Source: Pseudonocardiales bacterium
GTDB lineage: Bacteria > Actinomycetota > Actinomycetes > Mycobacteriales > Pseudonocardiaceae
Assembly (NCBI GenBank): GCA_019241525.1
Contig: JAFAWY010000147.1
Location: 62,001 to 126,000, forward strand
Reading direction: 5' to 3'
Length of the DNA: 64,000 nt
A program made the position numbers and the translations under genes. Position 1 is the stretch's first letter. Every line of letters starts with the position of its first letter. Positions 17,399 through 26,112 of this stretch are shown here, in pieces. The notes beneath the pieces were generated by a model. It saw nothing but the letters and a program-made list of their open reading frames with translations. It did no database searches and was not told where the DNA came from.

Positions 17399-18700
17399 CT
17401 ACGCGCTGACCGGCGGTTGGGTACGCGATGGGCTTGGCGTCGGCGGGGCGATGGCGCGCACCCCGCGGCTGAACTTCGGCACCTTCATACTGACCTTGGT
17501 GCCCGCGCCTGGCGCCGTCTCGACGACCAGCCCGCACTCGTCGCCGAAGGCACCGCGCAGCCGGTCGTGCACGTTGCCCAAACCGACATGGGCGCCGGTG
17601 ACATGGGAGTCGGTCATCTCGTCGCGCAGCCGGTCCGGGTCCATCCCGATACCGTCGTCCTCGACACTGATCACGCAATCGGCTCCGGAGTCCTCGGCTA
17701 TCACCGACACGGTGCCGCCACCGGGTTTGCCGGCCAGCCCGTGCCGGACGGCGTTTTCCACCAGCGGCTGCAGCGCCAGAAATGGCAGCACCACAGGAAG
17801 TACCTCAGGGGCGATCTGCAGCTTGACCTGTAGTCGTTCCCCGAACCGGGCCTTCTCCAGGATCAGGTACCGGTCGATGTTGTTGAGTTCCTCGGCCAGC
17901 GTGGTGAACTCCCCGGTGGAGCGGAAGGAGTACCGGGTGAACTCGGCGAACTCCATGAGCAGTTCGCGGGCTTCTTCGGGGTCGGTGCGCACGAACGACG
18001 AGATCGTGGTCAGCGCATTGTAGATGAAGTGCGGCGAGATCTGCGCGCGCAGCGCCCGTACCTCGGCATGAGCGAGCCGGGATCGAGACTCGTCGAGCTC
18101 GGCCAGCTCCAGCTGGCTGGATACGTAGCGGGCGACTTCAGCGGTGGCCCGCATCACGCCCGCCGCGGCGGGCCGCTCGCTGACCACGCCGAAGGTCCCG
18201 ACAATGCTTCCGTCGACCTCCAGCGGCGAGACGATCACCGCGCGAATCGGGCAGTCGGCCCGGCCGCAGTCCATCTCGCGCTGGCTACGCACCTGCTGGC
18301 GGCCTGTGCTCAGCGCCTCCAGGGCGGCTTCGGCAACCCATTCGGCGTGGTGCTGTCCCTCCCCGTCCCAGGCCAGCATCACGCTTTCATCATTGGTCAG
18401 CGCAACGGCCGTGCAGTTCAACAGGGCACGCAGGTGCGGCGCCGCCGCGGTCGCCGAGGACGCCTGCAACCCGTCGCGCAGCGGCGGCGAGGCCCGTGCC
18501 ATGGTGATCAGCGCGTTGTAGGTGGCCCGGTCGGCATCGGTGCCGAACTCCCGCCGACTGCGCACCCAGTGCAGCAGTCCGGCAGCGAGCACCATGGCGA
18601 TAATCAGGGCGAGTGCTGCCACCACCCCGGGGTTGTGGAGCAGATTCACCACGCCATCGTCGCGTTCCCGCTGCCGGCTGACAACGTTGCCTCGCCGCAA
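17399..18700 (-). CDS. LytS-type sensor histidine kinase
   Basis: 433 aa. One membrane segment (about 25-46) is followed by a GAF-like sensor region (about 70-180) containing a C145-x4-C150 pair in MDCGRADC. The His_kinase domain has the phospho-accepting His224 in ISPHFIYNAL, and a HATPase region carries VENAVRHGL, DDGIGM and VGLGNVHDRL. The C-terminus is Pro/Ser-rich. Partner: the LytTR regulator downstream. The Cys pair could bind metal or sense redox, but this is inference. The start is uncertain; a GTG about 17 codons in is also possible. Confidence 0.93.
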   Translation of the reverse strand: MRRGNVVSRQRERDDGVVNLLHNPGVVAALALIIAMVLAAGLLHWVRSRREFGTDADRATYNALITMARASPPLRDGLQASSATAAAPHLRALLNCTAVALTNDESVMLAWDGEGQHHAEWVAEAALEALSTGRQQVRSQREMDCGRADCPIRAVIVSPLEVDGSIVGTFGVVSERPAAAGVMRATAEVARYVSSQLELAELDESRSRLAHAEVRALRAQISPHFIYNALTTISSFVRTDPEEARELLMEFAEFTRYSFRSTGEFTTLAEELNNIDRYLILEKARFGERLQVKLQIAPEVLPVVLPFLALQPLVENAVRHGLAGKPGGGTVSVIAEDSGADCVISVEDDGIGMDPDRLRDEMTDSHVTGAHVGLGNVHDRLRGAFGDECGLVVETAPGAGTKVSMKVPKFSRGVRAIAPPTPSPSRTQPPVSA

Positions 18701-18767
18701 CGCGCCCGATCGCCAACGGCCTCACCGGTGCTCGGTCCCCTGGGGTGCAGCACAGACTGCGCGGCTT

Positions 18768-19238
18768 TCAGTGCGGCACCGGGCTGGAGATTCGCGAGAT
18801 GCTCTGCGATACCCGGGGCCAATCCACCCCGCCGATGATCCAGCGTGCCGCCATATCTGCCGGGTATCCGGCCTGAATCCATCGGGCGGCCACGACCATG
18901 GGGTGATCGCGGCTGGCATCCACCACGTCATGGAGCATCACCGCCAGCCGCAACACTTCGGGGTTGCGGGTGACATGGCCGATCAGCCGGCGGCTCCTGC
19001 TGCGGGGCGCGGGGTCGATCGAATTGACTGGACTGATCGGGAACAGCCGAAGGCCACGCTCGGCAAGGAGGTCTGTGGTCTGGCGTTCTGGAACCGGCTG
19101 CTCAGTCGGCACTCCGGAGCAGATCCATTCCACCGGGCGACCCAGCGCCGTGTCGTCGGCGGACCGCAGCTCGATCGTCCACGTTGTACCCACCGAGCAG
19201 CACCATGATGCGGTGAATATCTCGGTGTCGGGAGTCAC
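18768..19238 (-). CDS. Hypothetical protein
   Basis: 156 aa from a GTG, or 204 aa if the ATG at 19382 is used. No domain recognised. The C-terminal half (RNPEVLRLAVMLHDVVDAS, MVVAARWIQAGYPADMAARW) looks like packed helices and has codon use like its neighbours. The N-terminal extension is less typical and may be untranslated. AAGGAG lies directly next to the GTG, too close for an ideal ribosome site. It sits between fpg/nei and the histidine kinase on the same strand. Real coding status is likely but not certain. Confidence 0.5.
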   Translation of the reverse strand: MTPDTEIFTASWCCSVGTTWTIELRSADDTALGRPVEWICSGVPTEQPVPERQTTDLLAERGLRLFPISPVNSIDPAPRSRSRRLIGHVTRNPEVLRLAVMLHDVVDASRDHPMVVAARWIQAGYPADMAARWIIGGVDWPRVSQSISRISSPVPH

Positions 19239-19399
19239 TCCTTGATCTATGGCGGTTCTTCGCCGAGAGGGGGAGCCCACGGAGTGACGTAGTGACGGGG
19301 GCCGAACCACGAAGCTAGCGAACTCCGGATGAGGCCGATGCGCGACCGCAGCTGGGGTGAATTTATTGACCTTCACCCTCATGGCGCAACTGGTGGAAA

Positions 19400-20263
19400 T
19401 CAGCGAAGCAGCCGTGACAGCCTGCGGTCAGCCAGCGGTTTTCCACCGGTTTGGCAGGTCGGGCAGTACTGGAAAGAGCGGTCCGCAAAAGACACTTCTC
19501 GGACCGTGTCGCCACAGACGGGGCACGGCAGACCAGCGCGGGCGTGCACGGCCAGGCCGGCCCGCTTCTCCGCCTTTAGCCGGGCGGCGTCCTGGCCGAC
19601 ACAGCGGGCTATCGCCTCGCGCAGCACTCGCTGTAGGGCCTCATGCAGCCGGTTGAGGGCGTCGTCGGGCAGCCGTCCGGCAATGGCGTAGGGCGACAGC
19701 GCAGCGGCGTGCAAGATCTCGTCGGAGTAGGCGTTGCCGATCCCGGCGATCAGGGTCTGGTCGGTCAGCACTGTCTTGAGCCGCTCGGAGCGCCCGCGCA
19801 GCAACTCGCCGAGCTGTTCGCGGGTCAGCTCCAGAGCATCCGGACCGAGCCGGAGGATACCCGGTGACGCGGCCACGCCGGCCGCGTCGGCCACTACGTA
19901 CACCGCGAGCCGCTTCTGAGTGCCTGCCTCGGTGAGGTCAAAACCTGTTCCGCCACTGAGATGGACCCGCAGCGCGATGGGTCCCTTGCCGGGACGTGGT
20001 GGGGCCGGGGCCAGCGAGTCCGACCACCGTAGCCACCCCGCACGCGCCAGATGGATGACCAGCGCCGGCCCATCGGTGTGCAACGCGAGGAACTTGCCGT
20101 GCCGGGTGGCCCCGGTCACCACTTGCTCGTGCAGGGCGTGCACGGGTGGCTGCACGGTCTTGAGCACGGTGGGAGAGGTGACGTCGATGCGCGTCACTGC
20201 GGCGCCGACGGCATGCTCGCGCAGATGATGCGCCAGCGCTTCGACTTCGGGCAGCTCAGGCAT
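19400..20263 (-). CDS. Fpg/Nei family DNA glycosylase
   Basis: 287 aa bifunctional glycosylase/AP lyase of base excision repair. It starts MPELPEVE, with the catalytic Pro after Met removal and Glu behind it, has LTDQTLIAGIGNAYSDEIL for the helix-two-turn-helix, and ends with a zinc finger CPVC-x16-CPTC. Upstream codons in the frame (to 20308) are rejected because the N-terminal proline must follow the initiator Met. Whether it prefers oxidised purines (Fpg) or pyrimidines (Nei) cannot be told; the sequence lacks the long Fpg lesion-capping features I would need to see. Confidence 0.93.
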   Translation of the reverse strand: MPELPEVEALAHHLREHAVGAAVTRIDVTSPTVLKTVQPPVHALHEQVVTGATRHGKFLALHTDGPALVIHLARAGWLRWSDSLAPAPPRPGKGPIALRVHLSGGTGFDLTEAGTQKRLAVYVVADAAGVAASPGILRLGPDALELTREQLGELLRGRSERLKTVLTDQTLIAGIGNAYSDEILHAAALSPYAIAGRLPDDALNRLHEALQRVLREAIARCVGQDAARLKAEKRAGLAVHARAGLPCPVCGDTVREVSFADRSFQYCPTCQTGGKPLADRRLSRLLR

Positions 20264-20329
20264 GCCTCCAGTGTGCTCCTGCGCCCGCCGCTGTTGACCC
20301 CAGTTCAAACAGTCACAGGATGGGGCGGC

Positions 20330-20752
20330 CTATCTCACGCGGGTGAGCGGCCCGTGGGGTTCATTGGGATACCCCTTCGTCTCAAGATCATCAACGATCC
20401 GGTACATCTCGTCTCGGGCCGCCGCCATGCCCCGCACAATGCCTTCCCAGTACTCACCATCGGTGGCCGCAGTGATCACCCACGGCCGCTGCACCGCCCA
20501 CAACATCGGCAGCAGCAGCAGTACCAGCAGTAGTAGGAGCACAAACCAGGGCGGAATGACCACGTTAGTCGGCGTCCAGAAGACCACGAACAGGATGAGC
20601 ACCGCGAGGATGCCCAACATCGCGATGCCGGACACGTAGCCTGCGGCCAGGTCGTGCTCGAACTGGTCGGCCATCGCCGGGCGGGTCCAACTTATCCGGC
20701 GCTGGACCTCCCACAGGCGCCCATCGGGGTTCGACCGCACCCTCTGCGTCAT
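20330..20752 (-). CDS. Small membrane protein of unknown function
   Basis: 140 aa. Two adjacent membrane segments, GYVSGIAMLGILAVLILFVVF and WFVLLLLLVLLLLPMLWAV, separated by a short turn, with a soluble C-terminal part rich in charged residues (DEMYRIVDDLETKGYPNEP). The start is placed at the ATG at 20752 (MTQRVRSNPDG), with upstream codons rejected as low-quality. It ends 66 bp before fpg/nei on the same strand. No family recognised. Confidence 0.72.
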   Translation of the reverse strand: MTQRVRSNPDGRLWEVQRRISWTRPAMADQFEHDLAAGYVSGIAMLGILAVLILFVVFWTPTNVVIPPWFVLLLLLVLLLLPMLWAVQRPWVITAATDGEYWEGIVRGMAAARDEMYRIVDDLETKGYPNEPHGPLTRVR

Positions 20753-20890
20753 GATCAGACCCTCCGTATCCTGCCGGAGACACCCGCACCGTGAATCTTG
20801 CGGGATACCCGTACCAGGATTTTGCGGCATGCCTCCTGATACACAGCGTAACGCGGGGCTGATTGGACGTGGGTGTCATGCTGGCTGGTG

Positions 20891-21208
20891 ATGACGCAAC
20901 TGCCCTCGTTCACCCGGCGCAAGGAGAACTTCCGCTGTCTGCATTGCGGAACCCCGGTCCGCGGCAGCGGTTACACCAACCACTGCCCACGATGCTTGTG
21001 GTCCCGCCACGTCGACGTCAACCCGGGCGACCGTGCTGCCGAGTGCGGCGCGGCGATGGAACCTGTCGGGGCGCTATGGGAGGGCGGGGAGATCGTCGTG
21101 GTGCAGCAGTGCCTCGACTGCGGGCATATCCGGCGCAACCGTGCTGCTGCCAACGACGACCGGGATGCACTGCTCGCGCTGTTCGGTCGCCCCGTGCCTG
21201 ACCCGTAA
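20891..21208 (+). CDS. RNHCP domain protein
   Basis: 105 aa small zinc-type protein. It holds the RNHCP pattern: RRKENFRCLHCG, YTNHCPRCLWSRHVD, a lone Cys in AAECG, and VQQCLDCGHIRRNR, giving several Cys pairs for zinc. Family members are small and uncharacterised; the fold suggests nucleic-acid binding or a ribosome-associated role, but this is inference. The ATG at 20891 is preferred to earlier starts because family similarity begins at MTQLPSFTRR. Confidence 0.85.
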   Translation: MTQLPSFTRRKENFRCLHCGTPVRGSGYTNHCPRCLWSRHVDVNPGDRAAECGAAMEPVGALWEGGEIVVVQQCLDCGHIRRNRAAANDDRDALLALFGRPVPDP

Positions 21209-21233
21209 GCAGAGACGAGTCGCGGTTGGCCTC

Positions 21234-22175
21234 TCACCAGCGGTGCGCGGCGCGGCGACGCTGGGTAGGCCGCGTGGCATAGGCCCGAGGGGCGGTACGG
21301 TGCTGCGCTCCGGCTGGCCGCCGAACCCGCTTGCCGGTGCCGAGCAGTCCAAGCGCCACCAGCACTCCGGCCGTGGAAACCAGGGCGGCGATCATCGCGT
21401 TGGTGTTGATCCCTGTTGCAGCGCGCACAGGGGTGACGTTGGCGACCTGGTTAACGGCCTGGGTGGGGCCAGCGGGCGTGGTATTTGCGACCGGTGCTGG
21501 CGGTGCCGGAAGTTTGGTGTAGTCCACCAGCCCGGTGCGCTCGAGGGCTTCCATGTGCCGGTTGACCAGAACCGCGGCGTTTGCGGCGAACGACCGGATC
21601 AGCTCGTTGCGGGTGCCGGCTCGCACTGCCGTGATGGCCGGCAGTACTTCGCCCTCGGTGACCCGGAGGTGCTGGGCGAACATGCGGTCGTACTTCGAGC
21701 CGGACTGCGCGGATAGTTGCGTCATCCAGCCCTGCTGCTGCGCGGTGGGCTGGTTGGGCAGCGCCACCCCGAGCTTGCCGGCCACCGAGCGCACCTGATT
21801 GTCCAGGTCGCCGTAGTCGGCCGAGATTTTCTTGGCGACGGTGCGTACTTGGGTATTGCTGCCTTGCGTCTGGGCCTGCCGCCCACTCGATCCTCCGCAC
21901 AGTCCAGCTTGGCGGATCATGACCAGGAGATCACGATCCGCGGGCCCCAGGGGACCCCACCGTGTCGGCATCCAATTCGCGTCCTGGACGGTCGCTTGGC
22001 CCGCTTGACCTGCTTGCCTGGCGGTCTGATCGCGCGAAGCGATAGCGATCGGGTATTGCGACGTCCCCCAATACTGGAATACGACCACGGTCAGCGCGGC
22101 GATCACCGCCAGGGTGACAGCCCATCGGACAAATCTTGGTACCGGGGGGCGCACAGCAGAAACCTCTCTCCGCAA
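21234..22175 (-). CDS. DUF4142 domain protein with membrane anchors
   Basis: 313 aa. An N-terminal signal-anchor (VRWAVTLAVIAALTVVVFQYW) leads to a DUF4142 domain (about 70-215: LGPADRDLLVMIRQAGLC, VRTVAKKISADYGDLDNQVRS, YDRMFAQHLRVTEGEVLPAI). After a Pro/Ala linker comes a second segment (MIAALVSTAGVLVALGLLGTG) and a basic tail. DUF4142 is a ferritin-like helical fold that lacks obvious metal ligands here. The gene starts 22 bp after the ferric-reductase-like gene and is probably co-transcribed, which suggests an envelope role linked to that oxidoreductase. Confidence 0.85.
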   Translation of the reverse strand: MRREVSAVRPPVPRFVRWAVTLAVIAALTVVVFQYWGTSQYPIAIASRDQTARQAGQAGQATVQDANWMPTRWGPLGPADRDLLVMIRQAGLCGGSSGRQAQTQGSNTQVRTVAKKISADYGDLDNQVRSVAGKLGVALPNQPTAQQQGWMTQLSAQSGSKYDRMFAQHLRVTEGEVLPAITAVRAGTRNELIRSFAANAAVLVNRHMEALERTGLVDYTKLPAPPAPVANTTPAGPTQAVNQVANVTPVRAATGINTNAMIAALVSTAGVLVALGLLGTGKRVRRPAGAQHRTAPRAYATRPTQRRRAAHRW

Positions 22176-22197
22176 GGCGTCAGCCAGTTGTTGGGGT

Positions 22198-23562
22198 TTA
22201 GACGAAATCGAACTGTTCGGTGTGGATTCGCGGCTCCGGAATCTCTAACCCGTCGAGCACGGTCAGCACGTCGTTGACCATCGCGGGCGGGCCGCAGAGG
22301 TAGTAATCGAGCTGGTTACGCCGGAACTTGCCGGGTAGCAGCTCGGTGAGCAGGCCCTCGTCGATCGAACCGGATGGGCCGGTCCAGCTGGGCGGGGGTC
22401 TGCGGAGCACTTCGACGACGGTCAGGTCCAGCCGTTGTTGCAGCTGCCTGATTTCCCCGCGGAACAGCAGCTCGTCAATTGTCGAGGCGACCACCAGCAG
22501 CCGGTGCGGGCGACTATCGCGTCGATGCGCCAGCGTCCGCAGCATGCTCATCATCGGAGTGATGCCCACCCCGCCGGCGATCAACACCAGGCCGGTGGTG
22601 CGTTGCAGGTCCAGCGTGAAGGCGCCGTGCGGGCCGTCTATCCACACCGGGCTTCCCGGCCGCAACAGCCGCAGCTCACTGGTGAAGTCCCCGCTGTGCC
22701 GGATCGTGAACTCCGTCCACAGCCCCAGATGTGCGCTGGATGCGATGGTGAAGGGATGCTCCTGCGACCGCACCGACGGGTTCAGCCGCAGCCAGGCGAA
22801 CTGGCCAGGGGCGAACTCGAGGCCCCGGCAGCCCCGCCGGGAAGGATGCCGCCGTGGCTGGAGCACCAGAGTGCTCACCGTGCTGGTTTCCGGCCGCACC
22901 TCGCGGACTATGTACTCCCGGCCGGCCCCGAACACCGGCATCCACAGCCACCGGTATCCCAGCACCACCAATACCCCCAGCGCCAGGACGATGAAAACGA
23001 CCCGCATCGCGGTATCCCGGATGAGGTGGTTGAGCCACCAGATGTGCAGGGCACTGAGCACCAGCGCGGTGCCGGCCAGCGTCAGATGCACCCAGCGCCA
23101 CACTTCGTAGCGATGCCGCAGCTTTTTGCGCAGCACCGTCAGTGCGATGAGTGCACCCATCGCCACGGTGGCGCCTACCGCCGCGCGAGCGCGATTAGGT
23201 GCGTGCACCACGTCAAACAGCGCCAGGTTGGCAGGTTTGGCCACTACCACCAAGACGATGTGCAAGCCGACGAGGAGGGTGGCTGCCATCCCGATGAAGC
23301 GGTGGATACCCAGCACGCCGTCGATGCCGAGAGTCCGCGTCAGCGAGCGCACCCGCGACGGCAGCACTACCGCGCAGACCAGCATCGAGGTGGCCAGCAA
23401 CCCTATCCCGACGGACAGCGCAGACAGCAGGGACGAGCCGTCACCGGCTGCCGGGGTTTGCCCGGCGCGGGGGCCGTGGAGCACGGGTGCCAGCAGCGCA
23501 GGGCCGAGCAGCACGGCAAGGAAGGCCGTGGCCCACAGCGTTCGTTCCAGCTGGCGTCGCAC
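22198..23562 (-). CDS. Ferric-reductase-like membrane flavoprotein
   Basis: 454 aa. The N-terminal half has about six membrane segments with paired His in GIHRFIGMAATLLVGLHIVLV and RWVHLTLAGTALVLSALHIWW, the expected two b-type haem ligand sets. The C-terminal half is a ferredoxin-NADP reductase-type module: HPFTIASS for FAD, GLVLIAGGVGITPMMSML and YYLCGPPAMVNDVL for NAD(P)H. It moves electrons from NAD(P)H across the membrane to an outside acceptor such as ferric iron or another oxidant. It is followed by the DUF4142 gene and is divergent from the OmpR-type regulator. Confidence 0.9.
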   Translation of the reverse strand: MRRQLERTLWATAFLAVLLGPALLAPVLHGPRAGQTPAAGDGSSLLSALSVGIGLLATSMLVCAVVLPSRVRSLTRTLGIDGVLGIHRFIGMAATLLVGLHIVLVVVAKPANLALFDVVHAPNRARAAVGATVAMGALIALTVLRKKLRHRYEVWRWVHLTLAGTALVLSALHIWWLNHLIRDTAMRVVFIVLALGVLVVLGYRWLWMPVFGAGREYIVREVRPETSTVSTLVLQPRRHPSRRGCRGLEFAPGQFAWLRLNPSVRSQEHPFTIASSAHLGLWTEFTIRHSGDFTSELRLLRPGSPVWIDGPHGAFTLDLQRTTGLVLIAGGVGITPMMSMLRTLAHRRDSRPHRLLVVASTIDELLFRGEIRQLQQRLDLTVVEVLRRPPPSWTGPSGSIDEGLLTELLPGKFRRNQLDYYLCGPPAMVNDVLTVLDGLEIPEPRIHTEQFDFV

Positions 23563-23734
23563 GCCACGAAAGGTATGGAGAACTGGGTACCCCGCTGGCG
23601 CAACCTGAGAGCGTTACCGGCTCGGGGTCGCCCACCCGGCTCTGTGGCGCGACGAGCGACCGCTGATTGCGCCTATCGGCCAGATCGGTTACTCCATCTG
23701 CCGGACAGCGCACTCAACGTTAACCGGTAACCCG

Positions 23735-24484
23735 ATGGATCCGACCAGTCAGCTTGCCGGTCATCGATTGCTTACCGCCGCACAGCTACTCTTTGCGCCG
23801 ATGCAAATTGATCAACGATCAACAGTGTTGCGGCATCCAGTTCTGTTGATGGTCCCTGTGCGCCAGACAACGAGCCGGGTGTTGCAGGCGTTACGGTCGA
23901 CCGGTTTCGAGACCCGGATTCTGGACGCCGTTCCGGACGTGCTGGACGCGGCCCGGGCGCACAACCTGGCCGCGCTCGTGCTGGAGGTCGGCCTGGTCGG
24001 CTCGGATCCCCGGTGCTTCCTCGACGAGCTGCGCCGGGTCGCTCCCCAGCTGCCGGTCATCGCGCTGACCTCGCGGGAACAGCGCGAACAGACCGTGTCA
24101 TTGCTGCGCGGCACTCTGGACGACTACCTGACCACCCCGTTTCCGGTGGAAGAGCTGGTCAGCCGGTTGCGCCTGCGGGTCTCTGATCAGATGGCCGTTG
24201 ATCGCACCGTGCTGCGTGCCGGCCTGGTCACCGTGGACACCGCGCTGGGCTTGGTCAGCGTCGCCGGCCGGTTGGTGACCCTGTCACCGACCGAATACGC
24301 CCTGCTGGTTGCTCTGGCTAGCCGGCCGGGCGAGCCGGTGTCACAGGAGCGACTCACGACGGAGGTCTGGGGTCAGCGGAAGTCTTCCAACCTGGTCGAG
24401 GTCTATATCGGATACCTGCGCCGCAAGCTCGGCCCTGATCGGATCCGCACCGTGCGCGGAGCCGGCTACGTCCTCGACGGTTAA
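23735..24484 (+). CDS. OmpR-family regulator with a degenerate receiver domain
   Basis: 249 aa. The C-terminal 100 residues are a winged-helix domain (LSPTEYALLVALASRPGEPV, RLTTEVWG, VEVYIGYLRRKLG, RTVRGAGYVL). The N-terminal domain has receiver shape, but the acidic pair is missing, the phospho-accepting Asp is replaced (ALVLEVGLVGSD) and the conserved Lys is replaced (TTPFPVEEL). Regulation by phosphorylation is therefore doubtful. No kinase gene is adjacent. The start is uncertain: ATGs at 23735, 23801 and 23849 are all in frame, and the low-GC palindrome at 23808 suggests a later start. Confidence 0.85.
   Translation: MDPTSQLAGHRLLTAAQLLFAPMQIDQRSTVLRHPVLLMVPVRQTTSRVLQALRSTGFETRILDAVPDVLDAARAHNLAALVLEVGLVGSDPRCFLDELRRVAPQLPVIALTSREQREQTVSLLRGTLDDYLTTPFPVEELVSRLRLRVSDQMAVDRTVLRAGLVTVDTALGLVSVAGRLVTLSPTEYALLVALASRPGEPVSQERLTTEVWGQRKSSNLVEVYIGYLRRKLGPDRIRTVRGAGYVLDG
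23808..23822. promoter_or_regulatory. 15-bp palindrome near the OmpR-type regulator start
   Basis: TTGATCAACGATCAA is a perfect inverted repeat (6-bp arms, AAC spacer) in a short AT-rich patch. If translation starts at 23849 it would lie in the leader and could be an autoregulatory site. If the first ATG is used, it lies inside the coding region. Confidence 0.4.
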
Positions 24485-24753
24485 CTGGCGGCGGTTCGTG
24501 CGCCGACTAGTGGATCGGCAACACAGGCACCTGCGGACCCACACGGCGCGTAGCACTCCCGCGTAGTGACCTCGCCAGGAGCCGCTGCCGGAGCAGTGAT
24601 CAATCCGCCGGCGAATGTGCTCGGGTCATTCTCGTCGCTGGCGCCCGAGATTGCCTACGTCCGGAGCGTGGCTGCATGGCGGCGGTGGGTGTTCCCAGGC
24701 AACTTTGAGGTCTGGTGCAGCTTGCTTGCACGTCGGGCGGCGATAAACAGGTC

Positions 24754-26019
24754 ATGGAGAGCAGGGGCCGGCTGCTAGACGAACGCCAACGCGCCGCGAC
24801 CCGGTGGTCGATCGGGCAGACCGCCACCGTCGATGTCGTGGTGCCGGTGACCGACGAGGAACGCGCGTTGTCCGGTTGCTTGCGCGTGCTGCGTCATTAC
24901 TTGCGGGAACAGCTGCCCTGCGCGTGGACGATCACCGTCGTGGACGATGCCAGTACCGCCGGGGTGCGGCGGGTGGCAAGCGAGTTCGCCGGATCCGACC
25001 ACCGGATACGAGTACTGCATCTCGACCGCAGGGGGCGGGGGCACGCCCTGCGCACCGGCTGGACCTACAGCGACGCCGACGTTGTCGTCTACCTCGACGT
25101 CTATCGGTGTACCAACATGGACGCGCTGCTGCCACTCATCGCACCGCTGATCAACGGTCATTCCGACATCGCGATCGGTTCCCGCCTTGCGCCCGGGGCG
25201 CGCGCCGGACATAGCGGCCGCCGTGAGGTGATCTCCCGGTGCTACAACCGGCTCATCCGGGTCACCCATGGTAAGCGGTTCTCCGATGCGCAGTGCCGGT
25301 TCAAAGCAGCCCGCACCGAGGTGATCCGACCGCTCCTGGCAGACCTGCGCGACGACGGATCCTTCGATACCGAGTTATTGCTGCTCGCCGAACACAACGG
25401 GTTGCGCATACACGAGGTGCCGGTTGACTGGGTGGACAACCTTGACGACCGGGGCCGGATGTGGTCCACGGTCCTGGCCGACGTCCCAGGATTGGTGCGG
25501 GTAGCCCGGGCCAAGGCCACTGGCGTGGCCCGGGTGAGGCGTCAGCCGCAGCCGTCGGCGCCGCGCCCCACCCACCCAGATGCGGTGCCTGCCGCGCAGG
25601 GTAGGGGGTTGCTGTGGCAGCTGGTCACATTCGGCCTGATCGGCGTGGCATCTACCGCGGTGACCGCCGCGCTCTACGCAGTGATGCGATCGTGGGTGCC
25701 GCCACTGGCGGCGAACCTGGCGGCGCTGGTGGCGGTGAACGTGCTCAACACTGAAGCCAACCGGCGGCTGACCTTCGCCGGGAGCGGCGACGCCCGGCGG
25801 GGCATGCACCTTCGGGGCCTGGCCATCTTCGGGCTCTACTACGCACTGACGTCGGGTGCCCTGCTGGTGTTGCAAGCTGTGGTCGCCCACCCTTCCCGCT
25901 GGCTAGAAGTTGCCGTGCTGCTCGCCGCGTCGGTGGTAGGTACTGCCGTTCGCTTCGTGCTGTTCCGCCGGTGGGTCTTCCCGTCGACCATTCCGCGCCC
26001 TCCTCGTCACGTGCCGTGA
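24754..26019 (+). CDS. Glycosyltransferase family 2 fused to GtrA-like membrane domain
   Basis: 421 aa. Residues about 25-260 are a GT-A glycosyltransferase of the dolichol/polyprenyl-phosphate type (VDVVVPVTDEE, VVDDAST, DRRGRGHALRTGW, IGSRLAPGA). A linker with many Pro precedes a GtrA domain with four membrane segments (about 295-410: LVTFGLIGVASTAVTAALYA, VNVLNTEANRRLTF). Such fusions build a polyprenyl-phosphate sugar and help it cross the membrane. The DxD position reads LDVYRCTN, so the second Asp is absent. The ATG at 24754 is chosen; GTG at 24715 is possible. The stop codon lies inside the inverted repeat that follows. Confidence 0.9.
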   Translation: MESRGRLLDERQRAATRWSIGQTATVDVVVPVTDEERALSGCLRVLRHYLREQLPCAWTITVVDDASTAGVRRVASEFAGSDHRIRVLHLDRRGRGHALRTGWTYSDADVVVYLDVYRCTNMDALLPLIAPLINGHSDIAIGSRLAPGARAGHSGRREVISRCYNRLIRVTHGKRFSDAQCRFKAARTEVIRPLLADLRDDGSFDTELLLLAEHNGLRIHEVPVDWVDNLDDRGRMWSTVLADVPGLVRVARAKATGVARVRRQPQPSAPRPTHPDAVPAAQGRGLLWQLVTFGLIGVASTAVTAALYAVMRSWVPPLAANLAALVAVNVLNTEANRRLTFAGSGDARRGMHLRGLAIFGLYYALTSGALLVLQAVVAHPSRWLEVAVLLAASVVGTAVRFVLFRRWVFPSTIPRPPRHVP

Positions 26020-26076
26020 ACTCGACGCCACCGACAACCCAAGATCTGGAAACGTCGCTGGCACCAGTTCACGACG
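26010..26076. repeat. Palindromic repeat element, copy 1
   Basis: Ends are complementary: CGTGAACT at 26015-26022 and AGTTCACG at 26066-26073. The left 22 bases match the reverse complement of copy 2 near 35.8 kb with one mismatch. It supplies the stop codon of the GT2-GtrA gene and could act as its terminator. Confidence 0.65.
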
Positions 26077-26112
26077 CCCATTGCGCGGCTTTGCGAGGAG
26101 CACACTGGAGTC

